Source of the DNA: Maribacter zhoushanensis
GTDB lineage: Bacteria > Bacteroidota > Bacteroidia > Flavobacteriales > Flavobacteriaceae
Reading direction: 5' to 3'
Length of the DNA stretch: 64,000 nt
Assembly (NCBI RefSeq): GCF_029350975.1
Contig: NZ_JARKMR010000003.1
Coordinates: 105,908 to 169,907 of the forward strand
Under the pieces are notes generated by a model, which ran no database searches, was not told the origin of the DNA, and was given only the letters and a program-made list of their open reading frames with translations. The position numbers and the translations under genes are program-made. This document shows positions 8,700 to 16,609 of the stretch, in pieces. Positions within the stretch are counted from its first letter, which is position 1. Every line of letters begins with the position of its first letter.

Positions 8700-9179
8700 C
8701 TAAAGAGTACGTAAATATTCTGCTATGTTACGTGCCTCATCTTCTTTTAAGTTTTGATTAAGCATTATGGCATTGTTGTATTCTTTCAATAATGCTTTTG
8801 CAATAGGGTCTTCTTTCAACATTTTATCAGGGTTGATAATCATGTTCATTACCCATTCTGGACTTCTACGTTCGTAAACACCTTTTAGTGCAGGTCCGAT
8901 CATACGTTGTTCTGCCATATGACAAGCAGTACAAATTGTTTGGAATTTTTCTTTACCTGCAGCGGCCATTTCTTCATTAACAGCGTCATCAAAAGTAACA
9001 CTGGTAATAGGACCAACTCCTTTATTATCTAAATCAACTGGCACGCCTTCACTTGCCGTTTCTGTTTTAGCTTCTTTTTTGGTTCTGTTCATTTCAAAAC
9101 CATCTTTTTTCTCTTCCTTCTTCTCGCCACAACTAATTATCATTGTGCCAAGAGCTAATAAGGTGAATAATTTGCGCAT
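8700..9179 (-). CDS. Class I c-type cytochrome lipoprotein
   Basis: A 159-residue periplasm-facing electron carrier. The lipoprotein signal ends in the lipobox MIISC (Cys17). A low-complexity Glu/Lys/Thr linker reaches residue ~60. A single cytochrome c domain follows, with heme attachment motif C83-T-A-C-H87. Downstream Met residues in the IMLNQNL segment are candidates for the distal heme ligand, and the last helix is EDEARNIAEYLRTL. Small lipid-anchored cytochromes of this type shuttle electrons to terminal oxidases or to periplasmic dehydrogenases; no partner is encoded nearby. A strong terminator follows, so it is probably a single-gene unit. Confidence 0.9.
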   Translation of the reverse strand: MRKLFTLLALGTMIISCGEKKEEKKDGFEMNRTKKEAKTETASEGVPVDLDNKGVGPITSVTFDDAVNEEMAAAGKEKFQTICTACHMAEQRMIGPALKGVYERRSPEWVMNMIINPDKMLKEDPIAKALLKEYNNAIMLNQNLKEDEARNIAEYLRTL

Positions 9180-9337
9180 ACGTAACTTTCTTTTAAGTGT
9201 TGTCAGTAAATTGAGCGACTAATATATGAATTTTTGCGGGTAGAAGTGTATATAAACAAGTAACCATTTTAGTTTTTAACTAATAATCTAAAGTAAGTAA
9301 CAAATTAGATGAATGTTTTTGTATTTGTTCAATAAAC

Positions 9338-10300
9338 TTAGGCAATATTATCTAAAAATTCTAGTGTACGCCTTTCTGTATAAGTGTAGTTATTGTTTCC
9401 GTAAAACCCAACATGACCGCCATATTTAGGCATTTCTAGAAAAAGCTTGCTATGATGTTTTGCAATCTCTACAGGGTAGCATTCAGATCCTAAAAAAGAA
9501 TCATTCAGTGCATTTATTATTAAAGTAGGTACTTTAATATTGTCTAAGAATTGAAGACTGCTGCTTTTTGCATAATAGTCCATTGCATCATTAAAACCAT
9601 GGGCTTTGCTAGTGTAAAAATCATCAAAATCTTTGAGAGTCTTAATATTGCCGATATCTGTATCGGAAATAAGCTCAGGAAATAATTCTTGTTTTAATCT
9701 CAGTTTTTTAATAAGATTTCCCTTGAACCGTTTGGCATATATGGCATTCTTGAACTGAAGTAGCTGGTGCAGTGAGTCTGCTAATTGGCAAGGTACCGAA
9801 ATGGCAACTGCTCCTTTAATTTCATTGACCCTTTCTCTTTTCTCGCCTAAATATTTTAAAAGTAGATTACCGCCAAGACTAAAGCCATGCAGATATATAC
9901 TTTTGTATTCATCTAAATGTAAAACATGTTCAATAACAGCTTGTAAATCTTCGGTAGCCCCAGAATGGTAAGATCTAAATAATTTGTTGGCAGTGCCACT
10001 GCAACCTCTTAGGTTAATGGCACAAACATCATAACCAGATTGTGTTAAAACTTTGGCGCTACCCTGTATATAAGCTCTCTTAGAGCTCCCTTCTAGACCA
10101 TGAATTATAATCACTAATTTTTTAGAAGGAGCTGAAGCATAGCTCCAGTCTGTATCTAAAAAATCAGAGTCAGGCAGGGTAATACGAATGCGTATTTGCT
10201 CTAAATCACCTACTTTTCTAACCAACCCGGAATATATGGTAGATAGGTGTCCGCTTTTAAAAAATAATGGCGGATTGTATGTAGAGTCAATTAAAGGCAT
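9338..10300 (-). CDS. YheT-type alpha/beta-fold hydrolase
   Basis: A 320-residue cytosolic hydrolase of the AB-hydrolase YheT/ABHD1-3 type. Visible features: VIIHGLEGSS (oxyanion region, ~residue 70), the nucleophile elbow GFSLGGN (~142), an Asp in NALNDSFLG (~270), and the catalytic His in YGGHVGFYG (~300). The N-terminal PPLFFKSGHLSTIYSGL is characteristic of the family. The natural substrate is unknown; relatives hydrolyse small esters. The start of this gene lies 25 bp after the stop of the nitronate monooxygenase gene on the same strand, so the two may be co-transcribed. Confidence 0.87.
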   Translation of the reverse strand: MPLIDSTYNPPLFFKSGHLSTIYSGLVRKVGDLEQIRIRITLPDSDFLDTDWSYASAPSKKLVIIIHGLEGSSKRAYIQGSAKVLTQSGYDVCAINLRGCSGTANKLFRSYHSGATEDLQAVIEHVLHLDEYKSIYLHGFSLGGNLLLKYLGEKRERVNEIKGAVAISVPCQLADSLHQLLQFKNAIYAKRFKGNLIKKLRLKQELFPELISDTDIGNIKTLKDFDDFYTSKAHGFNDAMDYYAKSSSLQFLDNIKVPTLIINALNDSFLGSECYPVEIAKHHSKLFLEMPKYGGHVGFYGNNNYTYTERRTLEFLDNIA

Positions 10301-10325
10301 CTATTTGTAAAAGCTAAAATTATGT

Positions 10326-11300
10326 TTACTTAGGGTATGTTTCTAGAACCTTCATTTGTTCTTCTATAGCCTCTTTAAATTCCGCTTTTAAGTGTGATAC
10401 CAGTTCGGTGACAGCTATAGAGTCATCTATTAATGCAGAGCCTTGACCTGCGGACCAAATAGTTTTCCAAGCTTTTGCCTCAGTATTCATTTCTTTGCCG
10501 AAATCTATTTTGACATCTTTTTTAAGGTCTTCTTCTGTTATACCTGCCGCTTTTAAACTGGCGCCAAGAAAATTGGCATGTACACCAGAAATAGAAGCAG
10601 TATAAACCACATCGCTAGCGCCTGCATCAATAATCATTTGTCGATATTCTGGTGTGGCCTTACTTTCATTGGTATTAATGAATCTTGTACCCATATATGC
10701 TAGATCTGCACCCATTTGAAGGGCAGAGGCTATGTCTCTACCAGTACTGATACAACCGGAAAGGAGAATAGTTTTATGGAAAAATTTCTTTATTTCGGCA
10801 ACCAAGGTCATTGGGTTGATGGTACCTGCATGACCGCCTGCACCGGCAGCAACAAGAATTAATCCGTCAACACCTGCTTCGGCCGCTTTTTCTGCATGAC
10901 GCTTTTTAATAATATCGTGAAAAACCAATCCGCCATAACTATGTATAGCATCTACAACTTGCGAAACAGCACCTAAAGAAGTAATAATCAATGGTACTTT
11001 ATGTTTAACGCATAGTTTTATATCTGCCTCTAATCTAGGGTTTGTTTGGTGCACGATTAAATTTACACCGAACGGAGCCGCTTTTTTTCCGGTCTCTTCT
11101 TCAAATGCCTTTAAGGCAGATTTGATTTCAATAAGCCATTCTTCAAAACCTTCGCTGGTACGTTGGTTCAATGCAGGGAAAGTACCAACAATGCCATTCT
11201 TGCAACATTCTATTACCAATTGTGGTCCAGATATTAAAAACATTGGTGCTGCAACTGCAGGCAAGGATAACTCTTTGATGAAAGCGGGTTTGTTTGACAT
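10326..11300 (-). CDS. Nitronate monooxygenase (2-nitropropane dioxygenase family)
   Basis: A 324-residue FMN-dependent TIM-barrel enzyme that oxidises alkyl nitronates to carbonyl compounds and nitrite, likely as detoxification. Family signatures are present: a start on AAPMFLISGPQLVIECCKNG, HDIIKKRHAEKAAEAGVDGL, the catalytic-His segment GAGGHAGTINP (~152), the FMN phosphate site LLSGCISTGRDIASALQMGA, and GTRFINTNES. It is probably the first gene of a pair with the YheT-type hydrolase. Related flavoproteins include FabK-type enoyl-ACP reductases, but the GGHAG motif and the lack of a FabK-like core favour nitronate monooxygenase. Confidence 0.88.
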   Translation of the reverse strand: MSNKPAFIKELSLPAVAAPMFLISGPQLVIECCKNGIVGTFPALNQRTSEGFEEWLIEIKSALKAFEEETGKKAAPFGVNLIVHQTNPRLEADIKLCVKHKVPLIITSLGAVSQVVDAIHSYGGLVFHDIIKKRHAEKAAEAGVDGLILVAAGAGGHAGTINPMTLVAEIKKFFHKTILLSGCISTGRDIASALQMGADLAYMGTRFINTNESKATPEYRQMIIDAGASDVVYTASISGVHANFLGASLKAAGITEEDLKKDVKIDFGKEMNTEAKAWKTIWSAGQGSALIDDSIAVTELVSHLKAEFKEAIEEQMKVLETYPK

Positions 11301-11422
11301 AGTGATGTAAATTTTGAACGTGACTTAAAAATAACTATAAAAAACGATGTTCTTTAGTTCTTACATTTCAAAACTATGGTATTTTTATAAAGTATTATGC
11401 ATGCATAGCAAAAATTATTAGA

Positions 11423-11896
11423 ATGTATACAAAGGATTTTGAAGTACGGTGGAGTGATATTGATGCAAATCGTCATTTGGCAAACTCGGCATTTGTTAAT
11501 TTTATGAGCCACACAAGATTGGCTTTTTTAATGGAGCTTGGTTTTAACCAAAAGACAATGGTAGACTATAAAATAGGTCCTGTGGCTTTTTATGAACATA
11601 TGTATTATTTTAAGGAAGCCTTTTTAGGGAATAATATTAAAGTCTCTTTAGAAATAAAGGGACTAAGTGAAGATGGAAAGTTTTTTGAATTCTATCATGA
11701 TTTTTATAATGATAAAGGAGAAAATATTGCTCGTTGTGAGATGATGGGCGCATGGATCAATTTAAAATCAAGAAAGCTAACGGGGCTGGCAGAAGAATTG
11801 CTAAGTAAATTTAGTAACATTGAAAAAGCAGATGGTTTTAGGGTTTTGACGAAAGAAGACACAAGGCGCTTTTTGAAAATTCCTAAAAATTTATAA
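11423..11896 (+). CDS. Hotdog-fold acyl-CoA thioesterase
   Basis: A 157-residue single-domain 4HBT/FAT-like thioesterase. It starts with the typical strand and catalytic loop FEVRWSDIDANRHLANSAFV, in which Asp15 in DIDANRHL is the expected catalytic acid. The long hotdog helix follows (NFMSHTRLAFLMELG), and later strands are VSLEIKGLSEDGKFFEFYHD and ARCEMMGAWINL. It is cytosolic and would hydrolyse an acyl-CoA, chain length unknown. The gene stands between a divergent nitronate monooxygenase gene and a co-directional GntR gene 110 bp downstream; no strong functional context. Confidence 0.86.
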   Translation: MYTKDFEVRWSDIDANRHLANSAFVNFMSHTRLAFLMELGFNQKTMVDYKIGPVAFYEHMYYFKEAFLGNNIKVSLEIKGLSEDGKFFEFYHDFYNDKGENIARCEMMGAWINLKSRKLTGLAEELLSKFSNIEKADGFRVLTKEDTRRFLKIPKNL

Positions 11897-12006
11897 GAAT
11901 TGTAATGTTAAATACTTTATTTTTAAGTGACACAATGAATTACAGTTAGTACCCCCCTCTTTGACTGTTAAGTTATAATAACCACCAATACTAACATTTA
12001 TATTTA

Positions 12007-12633
12007 ATGGTCAGCCTACCAGAAGAAATTTTTAAGGACACTTACGGTAAAGTAAAAAAGTTGATTGTAACCAAAAAACTGGTTCCTGGTCAACTCATAA
12101 CAGAACATAGGCTGTCCCATACTTTAAATATAAAAGACGACACTGTTCCGGTAGTGTTGCTACAATTGAAACAAGAGAGTCTTCTAGTGGGTAGTTTGGA
12201 CAATGGTCTTACCGTTAGAGAATTAAGTGAGCAAGAAATCTCAGAAATGTTTGACTGTAGAATTGCACTGGAAACCATGGCTGTAAAACTATTTACCCAA
12301 AATGCTCCGCAATCTAAAATTGACGATTTAAGAAGTCTTTTGGTGCCATTTGAAAATGGACCTAAAAACGGTTATGTTTTCTATAAAATTGATAGATATT
12401 TTCACGAATTCATAATTAAAAGCTGTGGAAATAGAACGTTGTATGAAATGTACAAGTCTGCGAAAATATTACCTTTTATGGATTTGATGGGTTTGAATAG
12501 ACCTTTGCATTTAATTTTGAAAATGCATCTTGACCTTGTTTCTGCCATGCATCACCGAGATGAAAATAAGGCTGTAGAAATCTTATCGATGAATTTAGAA
12601 AATGCTAAAAAATCACATATTTATTGTCCCTGA
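12007..12633 (+). CDS. GntR-family regulator with FCD domain
   Basis: A 208-residue transcription factor. Residues ~5-75 form a winged helix-turn-helix of GntR type (KLVPGQLITEHRLSHTLNIK). The DNA-recognition stretch is less canonical than usual, with DDTVPVVLLQLKQE in place of SRTPVREAL. Residues ~80-200 are an all-helical FCD effector domain (IALETMAVKLF, RYFHEFIIKSCGNRTLYEMY, SAMHHRDENKAVEIL), with His residues placed where FadR-C type proteins bind a metal. The effector is unknown. It overlaps the convergent EamA transporter gene by 13 bp, so EamA is not obviously its target. Confidence 0.82.
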   Translation: MVSLPEEIFKDTYGKVKKLIVTKKLVPGQLITEHRLSHTLNIKDDTVPVVLLQLKQESLLVGSLDNGLTVRELSEQEISEMFDCRIALETMAVKLFTQNAPQSKIDDLRSLLVPFENGPKNGYVFYKIDRYFHEFIIKSCGNRTLYEMYKSAKILPFMDLMGLNRPLHLILKMHLDLVSAMHHRDENKAVEILSMNLENAKKSHIYCP

Positions 12634-13523
12634 AGTTGTCTTTTAGGTTTTTTGCTAGAAAGATAAACACCAACTAATACAAAACAAGCAGCAACAATTT
12701 TTACTGTTGTAATGGTATCTTGACCAGTAATAACTGCATAAGCTATACCTAATAATGGTTGTACATAAACGAAAGCACTTAAAGTAGATGCCTTAAGCTG
12801 GGTAAGAGCAAAAATATTGAATAGGTAAGTGCAAAAGGTGGTCCCTATAATTACAAACCCAATCCCAAAATAAGCTTCAAAAGGTAAGGTACTCCACGAA
12901 ATATCTATAAATTCTTGATATCCAAAAGGCAAACAGATAAGCACGCCTAAAGAGAAAAGCCATTTCATAAATGTAAACGGATGATATTTGCTAATCAATA
13001 CTTTTACCAGTACTAAATAAGATCCGTAAAACATAGAGTTCAGAAAAATCAGGAAGTTACCTAACGGAATATTTGGAGCATCCTGTCTAACTTCTGCACT
13101 AAATAGTATTAAACCTAAAGCGCCTAATAACCCTATCCCAATACCAAATATTTTTCTGCCAGAAATCTTTTCCTTTAAGATTACGGCAGACAGTATAAGA
13201 ACAATAATTGGTGACGTTGTAATCAGTACTGCGCTATTAATAGGAGTAGAAAGAGATAGACCTTTAAAGAATACTAACATGTTGAAAGCCATACCCAATA
13301 TGGCACAAACTAACATTCTAAGATAATCTTTAGGGTCTATATGTTCTTTTGGTCCTAAAGGTGATATCAGCCAAAATAGAATTGCAGCACCCAAAACCCT
13401 AAGAATAATGAATCCAAAAGGTTGCACATAATGTGGCATAACACCTTTTGCAATAGTATGGTTTAAGGCATATATCGTAGTCGCTCCAATGGCGGCAAGT
13501 ATGGCTAATAACCTTTTGCTCAA
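12621..13523 (-). CDS. EamA/DMT-family transporter, TTG start
   Basis: A 300-residue inner-membrane protein with ten hydrophobic segments arranged as two EamA repeats (residues ~5-140 and ~155-290). It shows family segments such as TIYALNHTIAKGV, ALLITTSPIIVLILSAVILKE-like helix ends, and the second-repeat QPLLGIAYAVITG. DMT exporters move amino acids, nucleosides or other metabolites; the substrate is not predictable. It is translationally coupled to the upstream ArsC/Spx-like gene through a TTGA overlap: its start codon is TTG at 13523-13521 and the ArsC-like stop TGA is at 13522-13520. The 3' end overlaps the convergent GntR gene. Confidence 0.85.
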   Translation of the reverse strand: MSKRLLAILAAIGATTIYALNHTIAKGVMPHYVQPFGFIILRVLGAAILFWLISPLGPKEHIDPKDYLRMLVCAILGMAFNMLVFFKGLSLSTPINSAVLITTSPIIVLILSAVILKEKISGRKIFGIGIGLLGALGLILFSAEVRQDAPNIPLGNFLIFLNSMFYGSYLVLVKVLISKYHPFTFMKWLFSLGVLICLPFGYQEFIDISWSTLPFEAYFGIGFVIIGTTFCTYLFNIFALTQLKASTLSAFVYVQPLLGIAYAVITGQDTITTVKIVAACFVLVGVYLSSKKPKRQLQGQ

Positions 13524-13873
13524 GGGTGTATTGCCATTTTAGCGGCTTCAACCACTTTTTTGCTATTACCAATAAATATTTGTTCGTCAACAATAATTAC
13601 GGGGCGTTTTAAAAAAGTGTATTGTTCTAAAATCAACGCTTTAAAATCGTCTTCAGATAAGTTTTGTTCTTTAAGATTGCGTTCTCGGTATAAAACAGCT
13701 CTTTTACTGAAAAGAGCTTCATAACTGTTAGAAAGTCTATGCATTTCTTCAAGTTGAGAGGTAGTAATAGGTTCTGTTTTTATGTCTTGTAATACAAAAT
13801 TAGTAAGAGGTTGCAGTTCTTTAATAATACGTTGGCAAGTAGTACAAGTACTTAAATGATATATTTTTTTCAT
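13520..13873 (-). CDS. ArsC/Spx-family (arsenate reductase-like) protein
   Basis: A 117-residue thioredoxin-like protein of the ArsC/Spx/YffB group. It begins KKIYHLSTCTTCQRIIKEL, giving an N-terminal CxxC at residues 10-13, as in Spx-type members rather than the single Cys of classic glutaredoxin-linked arsenate reductases. LKRPVIIVDEQIFIGN near the C-terminus is the usual RPV-containing strand. Arsenate reduction is possible, but an unknown thiol or regulatory role is equally likely, since no arsR, arsB or arsM is nearby. It is the first gene of a two-gene unit with the EamA exporter. Confidence 0.8.
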   Translation of the reverse strand: MKKIYHLSTCTTCQRIIKELQPLTNFVLQDIKTEPITTSQLEEMHRLSNSYEALFSKRAVLYRERNLKEQNLSEDDFKALILEQYTFLKRPVIIVDEQIFIGNSKKVVEAAKMAIHP

Positions 13874-14005
13874 GTGTATGATTGTAAGGAAGATGTTTTT
13901 ATGTCTTTCTGAAAGTAAAACACCTTAGTTAGATGTAGACTTTAGAAATACAAAGAAACCTAAATATCATTAATTGTGCTATTTTTACAAACCTTAAAAT
14001 GTGAA

Positions 14006-14470
14006 ATGATGACAGAGAATTTATTTGGTATTATGTTGCAAAATCGTAAAAATCTACATGCGATATTAACAAAGACTCCTAAAGAAAAATTGCTTAGAAT
14101 ACCTGAAGGATTCAATAATAACGTTTATTGGAATATTGCACATACAGTAGCAACGCAACAACTTCTTATCTACAAGTTAAGTGGTTTGCAAATGCGTATA
14201 CCAAATGAATTAGTTGCCAAATTCAGTAAAGGTACCGTGCCAGATGGTACAGCAACCGAAGAAGAGATGATGATGGTAGCAGATTTTTTAATTTCTACGG
14301 CAGAATGGCTTATTGAGGATTATAATACGGCACTTTTCCAATCATTTAACGAGTATACAACAAGTGCAAAGGTTACGCTTAAGAATGTTGACGATGCTAT
14401 AGTGTTTAATTTATTACATGAAGGGTTGCACCTTGGGCAGATTAGTCTTTTGTTAAAACAGTTGTCTTAA
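14006..14470 (+). CDS. DinB-family protein
   Basis: A 154-residue four-helix-bundle DinB/YfiT-like protein. I start it at the ATG at 14006 (a second ATG follows directly at 14009); an upstream GTG would add ten residues without family support. The metal-site histidines are visible as NIAHTV after the first helix and HEGLHLGQIS near the C-terminus (HxxxH). Members are metal-binding proteins, some of which are thiol-S-transferases using bacillithiol or mycothiol; Bacteroidota make bacillithiol, so that is possible here, but the activity is not demonstrable. The last four bases overlap the convergent DUF3298 gene. Confidence 0.82.
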   Translation: MMTENLFGIMLQNRKNLHAILTKTPKEKLLRIPEGFNNNVYWNIAHTVATQQLLIYKLSGLQMRIPNELVAKFSKGTVPDGTATEEEMMMVADFLISTAEWLIEDYNTALFQSFNEYTTSAKVTLKNVDDAIVFNLLHEGLHLGQISLLLKQLS

Positions 14471-15210
14471 AGTTCTTTGGGGTACTTTAAAAAAGTATTT
14501 GCCTCTGTGTAAGGTATAGTCAGTATGATTGGACCATCTGCAAAAGATGCTATTTCGTAAGGTTCATAATATAGTAGTAGTCCGTTTTCTGTATACCCCA
14601 TGTTATCGGGTAAATAAAAACGCTCTGTTTCGAACATAAAACCGGTGTCGTTAATGGAACCTTCTGCAGGTATGTTTTCTTGTTTTCTAAAAAGTGTTTC
14701 GGTGAAGGTTTTAAATTCTTCTAAATCGGTGAATAAATCTTCTTGATATAATTCGGTGCCGTTAAGTTTATCAAAATTTAAAAATCGGTTGGTACCATAT
14801 CCGTGTGCCCCACCAGTATAGATGTAAGATTCTAATTTAATGGTGATGATGCTTTCGTTTTCAAAAGTGATATTCCCTTCAACAGTAGCTTCCCAAGGCA
14901 TAGATTCTTCTGGAAATTTTCCGTTTACTTCTTTGTAATCATCTAGAAATGTCTCTTTTGCTTCTTCAAGATTTTGTGCGTTACTTTCCTCATAAAAATT
15001 CAGCAATGCTATAATTTCACTTTCTAAGGCTGCGTTGATGGTTTTGCTGATTTTTGTTTTTCCGTTTGCTTGCGGAATTTCTATGCGTACAGAAGTACAA
15101 TTTTCGCAAGAATCTGTAGCGATAGTTAATGGTTCAAAAGAAAGCGAATTCTTGTTATTACAGGCAAGTAACAGAAAACAGATAAGTAGGCAGGTAAGCT
15201 TAGATTTCAT
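14467..15210 (-). CDS. DUF3298/DUF4163 (RsiV-like) lipoprotein
   Basis: A 247-residue lipoprotein. I choose the ATG at 15210 because it begins a clean signal peptide with lipobox FLLLAC; the longer frame adds 21 residues ahead of it that do not fit. The mature protein has a DUF4163 region followed by a DUF3298 domain (SYIYTGGAHGYGTNRFLNFD, then NLGTELYQEDLFTD-like sequence and FYLPDNMGYTENGLLLYYEP). The YTGGAHG motif is shared with the extracellular domain of the Bacillus anti-sigma factor RsiV, which binds lysozyme. Here there is no cytosolic domain or sigma factor next door, so a ligand-binding or peptidoglycan-related role is only a suggestion. Confidence 0.82.
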   Translation of the reverse strand: MKSKLTCLLICFLLLACNNKNSLSFEPLTIATDSCENCTSVRIEIPQANGKTKISKTINAALESEIIALLNFYEESNAQNLEEAKETFLDDYKEVNGKFPEESMPWEATVEGNITFENESIITIKLESYIYTGGAHGYGTNRFLNFDKLNGTELYQEDLFTDLEEFKTFTETLFRKQENIPAEGSINDTGFMFETERFYLPDNMGYTENGLLLYYEPYEIASFADGPIILTIPYTEANTFLKYPKEL

Positions 15211-15245
15211 GAAAAGATTAGATTTATTGTAAAAATACAGCTTCA

Positions 15246-15276
15246 TTGTATTCCCCGAAAGATAACGATACATTTG
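15246..15276 (+). promoter_or_regulatory. Flavobacterial promoter, TTG-N20-TACATTTG
   Basis: TTG at 15246-15248 and TACATTTG at 15269-15276, separated by 20 bp, match the Bacteroidota sigma-A consensus (TTG, 17-23 bp, TAnnTTTG). Transcription would begin near 15282, about 13 nt before the ATG at 15295. This is the best complete promoter I found in the window. Confidence 0.6.
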
Positions 15277-15294
15277 TGTTATAAATACTTGAAT

Positions 15295-16449
15295 ATGGCT
15301 TCTAAAAACTTAAAATTTAATACCAAGACCATACATGGAGGTCAGCAACCAGATGAAGCTTATGGTGCAGTTATGCCGCCAATTTATCAGACCTCTACTT
15401 ATGCCCAGACTACACCGGGTGGTCATAAGGGATTTCAATATTCTAGAAGTGCAAACCCTACAAGAACAGCGTTAGAAAATTCATTGGCAAGTATAGAAGG
15501 AGGGGAATATGGTCTGGCTTTTGGCAGCGGTATTGCGGCAATAGATGCAGTCATTAAATTATTGGAACCAGGAGATGAGGTAATTTCAACCAATGACCTT
15601 TATGGAGGAACCTACAGAATATTCAAAAAGATTTTCGAAAAGTTTGGTATTGTATTTCATTTTGTAGGGATGCAAGGAGCAGATGCCGTACGTAATCAGA
15701 TAAATTCAAGGACAAAATTAATTTGGGTAGAAACACCAACTAACCCAATGATGAATATTATAGATATAAAGGCAATAGCTGATTTAACTATGAATTCTGA
15801 TATTTTGCTAGCGGTAGATAATACATTTGCTACGCCATATTTGCAAAAACCTTTAGAATTGGGTGCAGATATTGTTATGCATTCCGCTACTAAATACCTT
15901 GGTGGTCATAGCGATACAGTCGTTGGGGCATTGGTAGTTAAGGACAAAGAATTGGCAGATAAACTCTATTTCATACAAAATGCCAGCGGTGCGGTTTGCG
16001 GCCCCATGGACAGTTTTTTGGTGTTAAGGGGAATAAAGACCCTACATGTACGCATGCAACGCCATTGCGAAAATGGTAAAGCAATAGCAGTGTATCTTAA
16101 AAACAATCCTAAAATTGAAAAGGTATACTGGCCCGGTTTTGAAGATCATCCTAATCATTTAATTGCAAAAGAGCAGATGAAAGATTTTGGAGGTATGATT
16201 TCATTTGTGCCAAAAGGAGGTAGTTATGAAGATGCCGTTAAGATTGTAGAAAAGTTACAAGTATTTACATTGGCAGAGTCTTTAGGTGGTGTGGAAAGTC
16301 TAGCAGGTCACCCTGCAAGTATGACCCATGCAAGTATTCCAAAAGAAGAACGACTTAGTAGCGGTGTGGTAGATGCATTGATAAGATTAAGTGTTGGTAT
16401 TGAAGATGTTGATGATTTAATTGCAGATATAGAACAAGCGATAGGATAA
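15295..16449 (+). CDS. metB: Cystathionine gamma-synthase / beta-lyase type PLP enzyme
   Basis: A 384-residue member of the Cys/Met metabolism PLP family (transsulfuration). The start is the ATG at 15295, matching the usual N-terminus (FNTKTIHGGQQPDEAYGAVM). Signatures: YSRSANPTR, FGSGIAAIDAVI, NDLYGGTYRIF, the VDNTFATPYLQ strand, and the PLP-binding lysine K200 in HSATKYLGGHSD. The end region SLGGVESLAGHPASMTH is typical. Cystathionine gamma-synthase, gamma-lyase and beta-lyase cannot be separated confidently by eye; the gamma-synthase or gamma-lyase group fits best. It is a single-gene unit with its own promoter and a weak terminator. Confidence 0.85.
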   Translation: MASKNLKFNTKTIHGGQQPDEAYGAVMPPIYQTSTYAQTTPGGHKGFQYSRSANPTRTALENSLASIEGGEYGLAFGSGIAAIDAVIKLLEPGDEVISTNDLYGGTYRIFKKIFEKFGIVFHFVGMQGADAVRNQINSRTKLIWVETPTNPMMNIIDIKAIADLTMNSDILLAVDNTFATPYLQKPLELGADIVMHSATKYLGGHSDTVVGALVVKDKELADKLYFIQNASGAVCGPMDSFLVLRGIKTLHVRMQRHCENGKAIAVYLKNNPKIEKVYWPGFEDHPNHLIAKEQMKDFGGMISFVPKGGSYEDAVKIVEKLQVFTLAESLGGVESLAGHPASMTHASIPKEERLSSGVVDALIRLSVGIEDVDDLIADIEQAIG

Positions 16450-16489
16450 TGCCCTAAATGTTAAATTAAATGTAGCAAGTATAGGTAGT

Positions 16490-16512
16490 TTGTTGTCAAA
16501 ACAACAATTTTT
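16490..16512 (+). terminator. Weak AT-rich terminator hairpin
   Basis: A 7-bp stem TTGTTGT / ACAACAA with a CAAA loop, then TTTTTAT, 40 bp after the stop of the cystathionine synthase gene. The stem is AT-rich, so it may be leaky. Confidence 0.4.
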
Positions 16513-16555
16513 ATCGAATTTTAAAAAAATAAGCAATCAAATTACACAAATAGCA

Positions 16556-16563
16556 TAATTTTG
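16556..16563 (+). promoter_or_regulatory. Flavobacterial -7 promoter box (TAATTTTG)
   Basis: Exact TAnnTTTG match 46 bp upstream of the gdhA start, giving a predicted leader of about 40 nt. No TTG at the expected upstream distance. Confidence 0.35.
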
Positions 16564-16609
16564 ACGTTATATTTTGAAATCAATAATTTAAATAAGTTTA
16601 AATAGCTTT

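Noticed and set aside
14467..15210. Anti-sigma factor RsiV
   Set aside because: Only the extracellular DUF3298-like part is present; there is a lipoprotein signal in place of the cytosolic anti-sigma region and no ECF sigma gene beside it.
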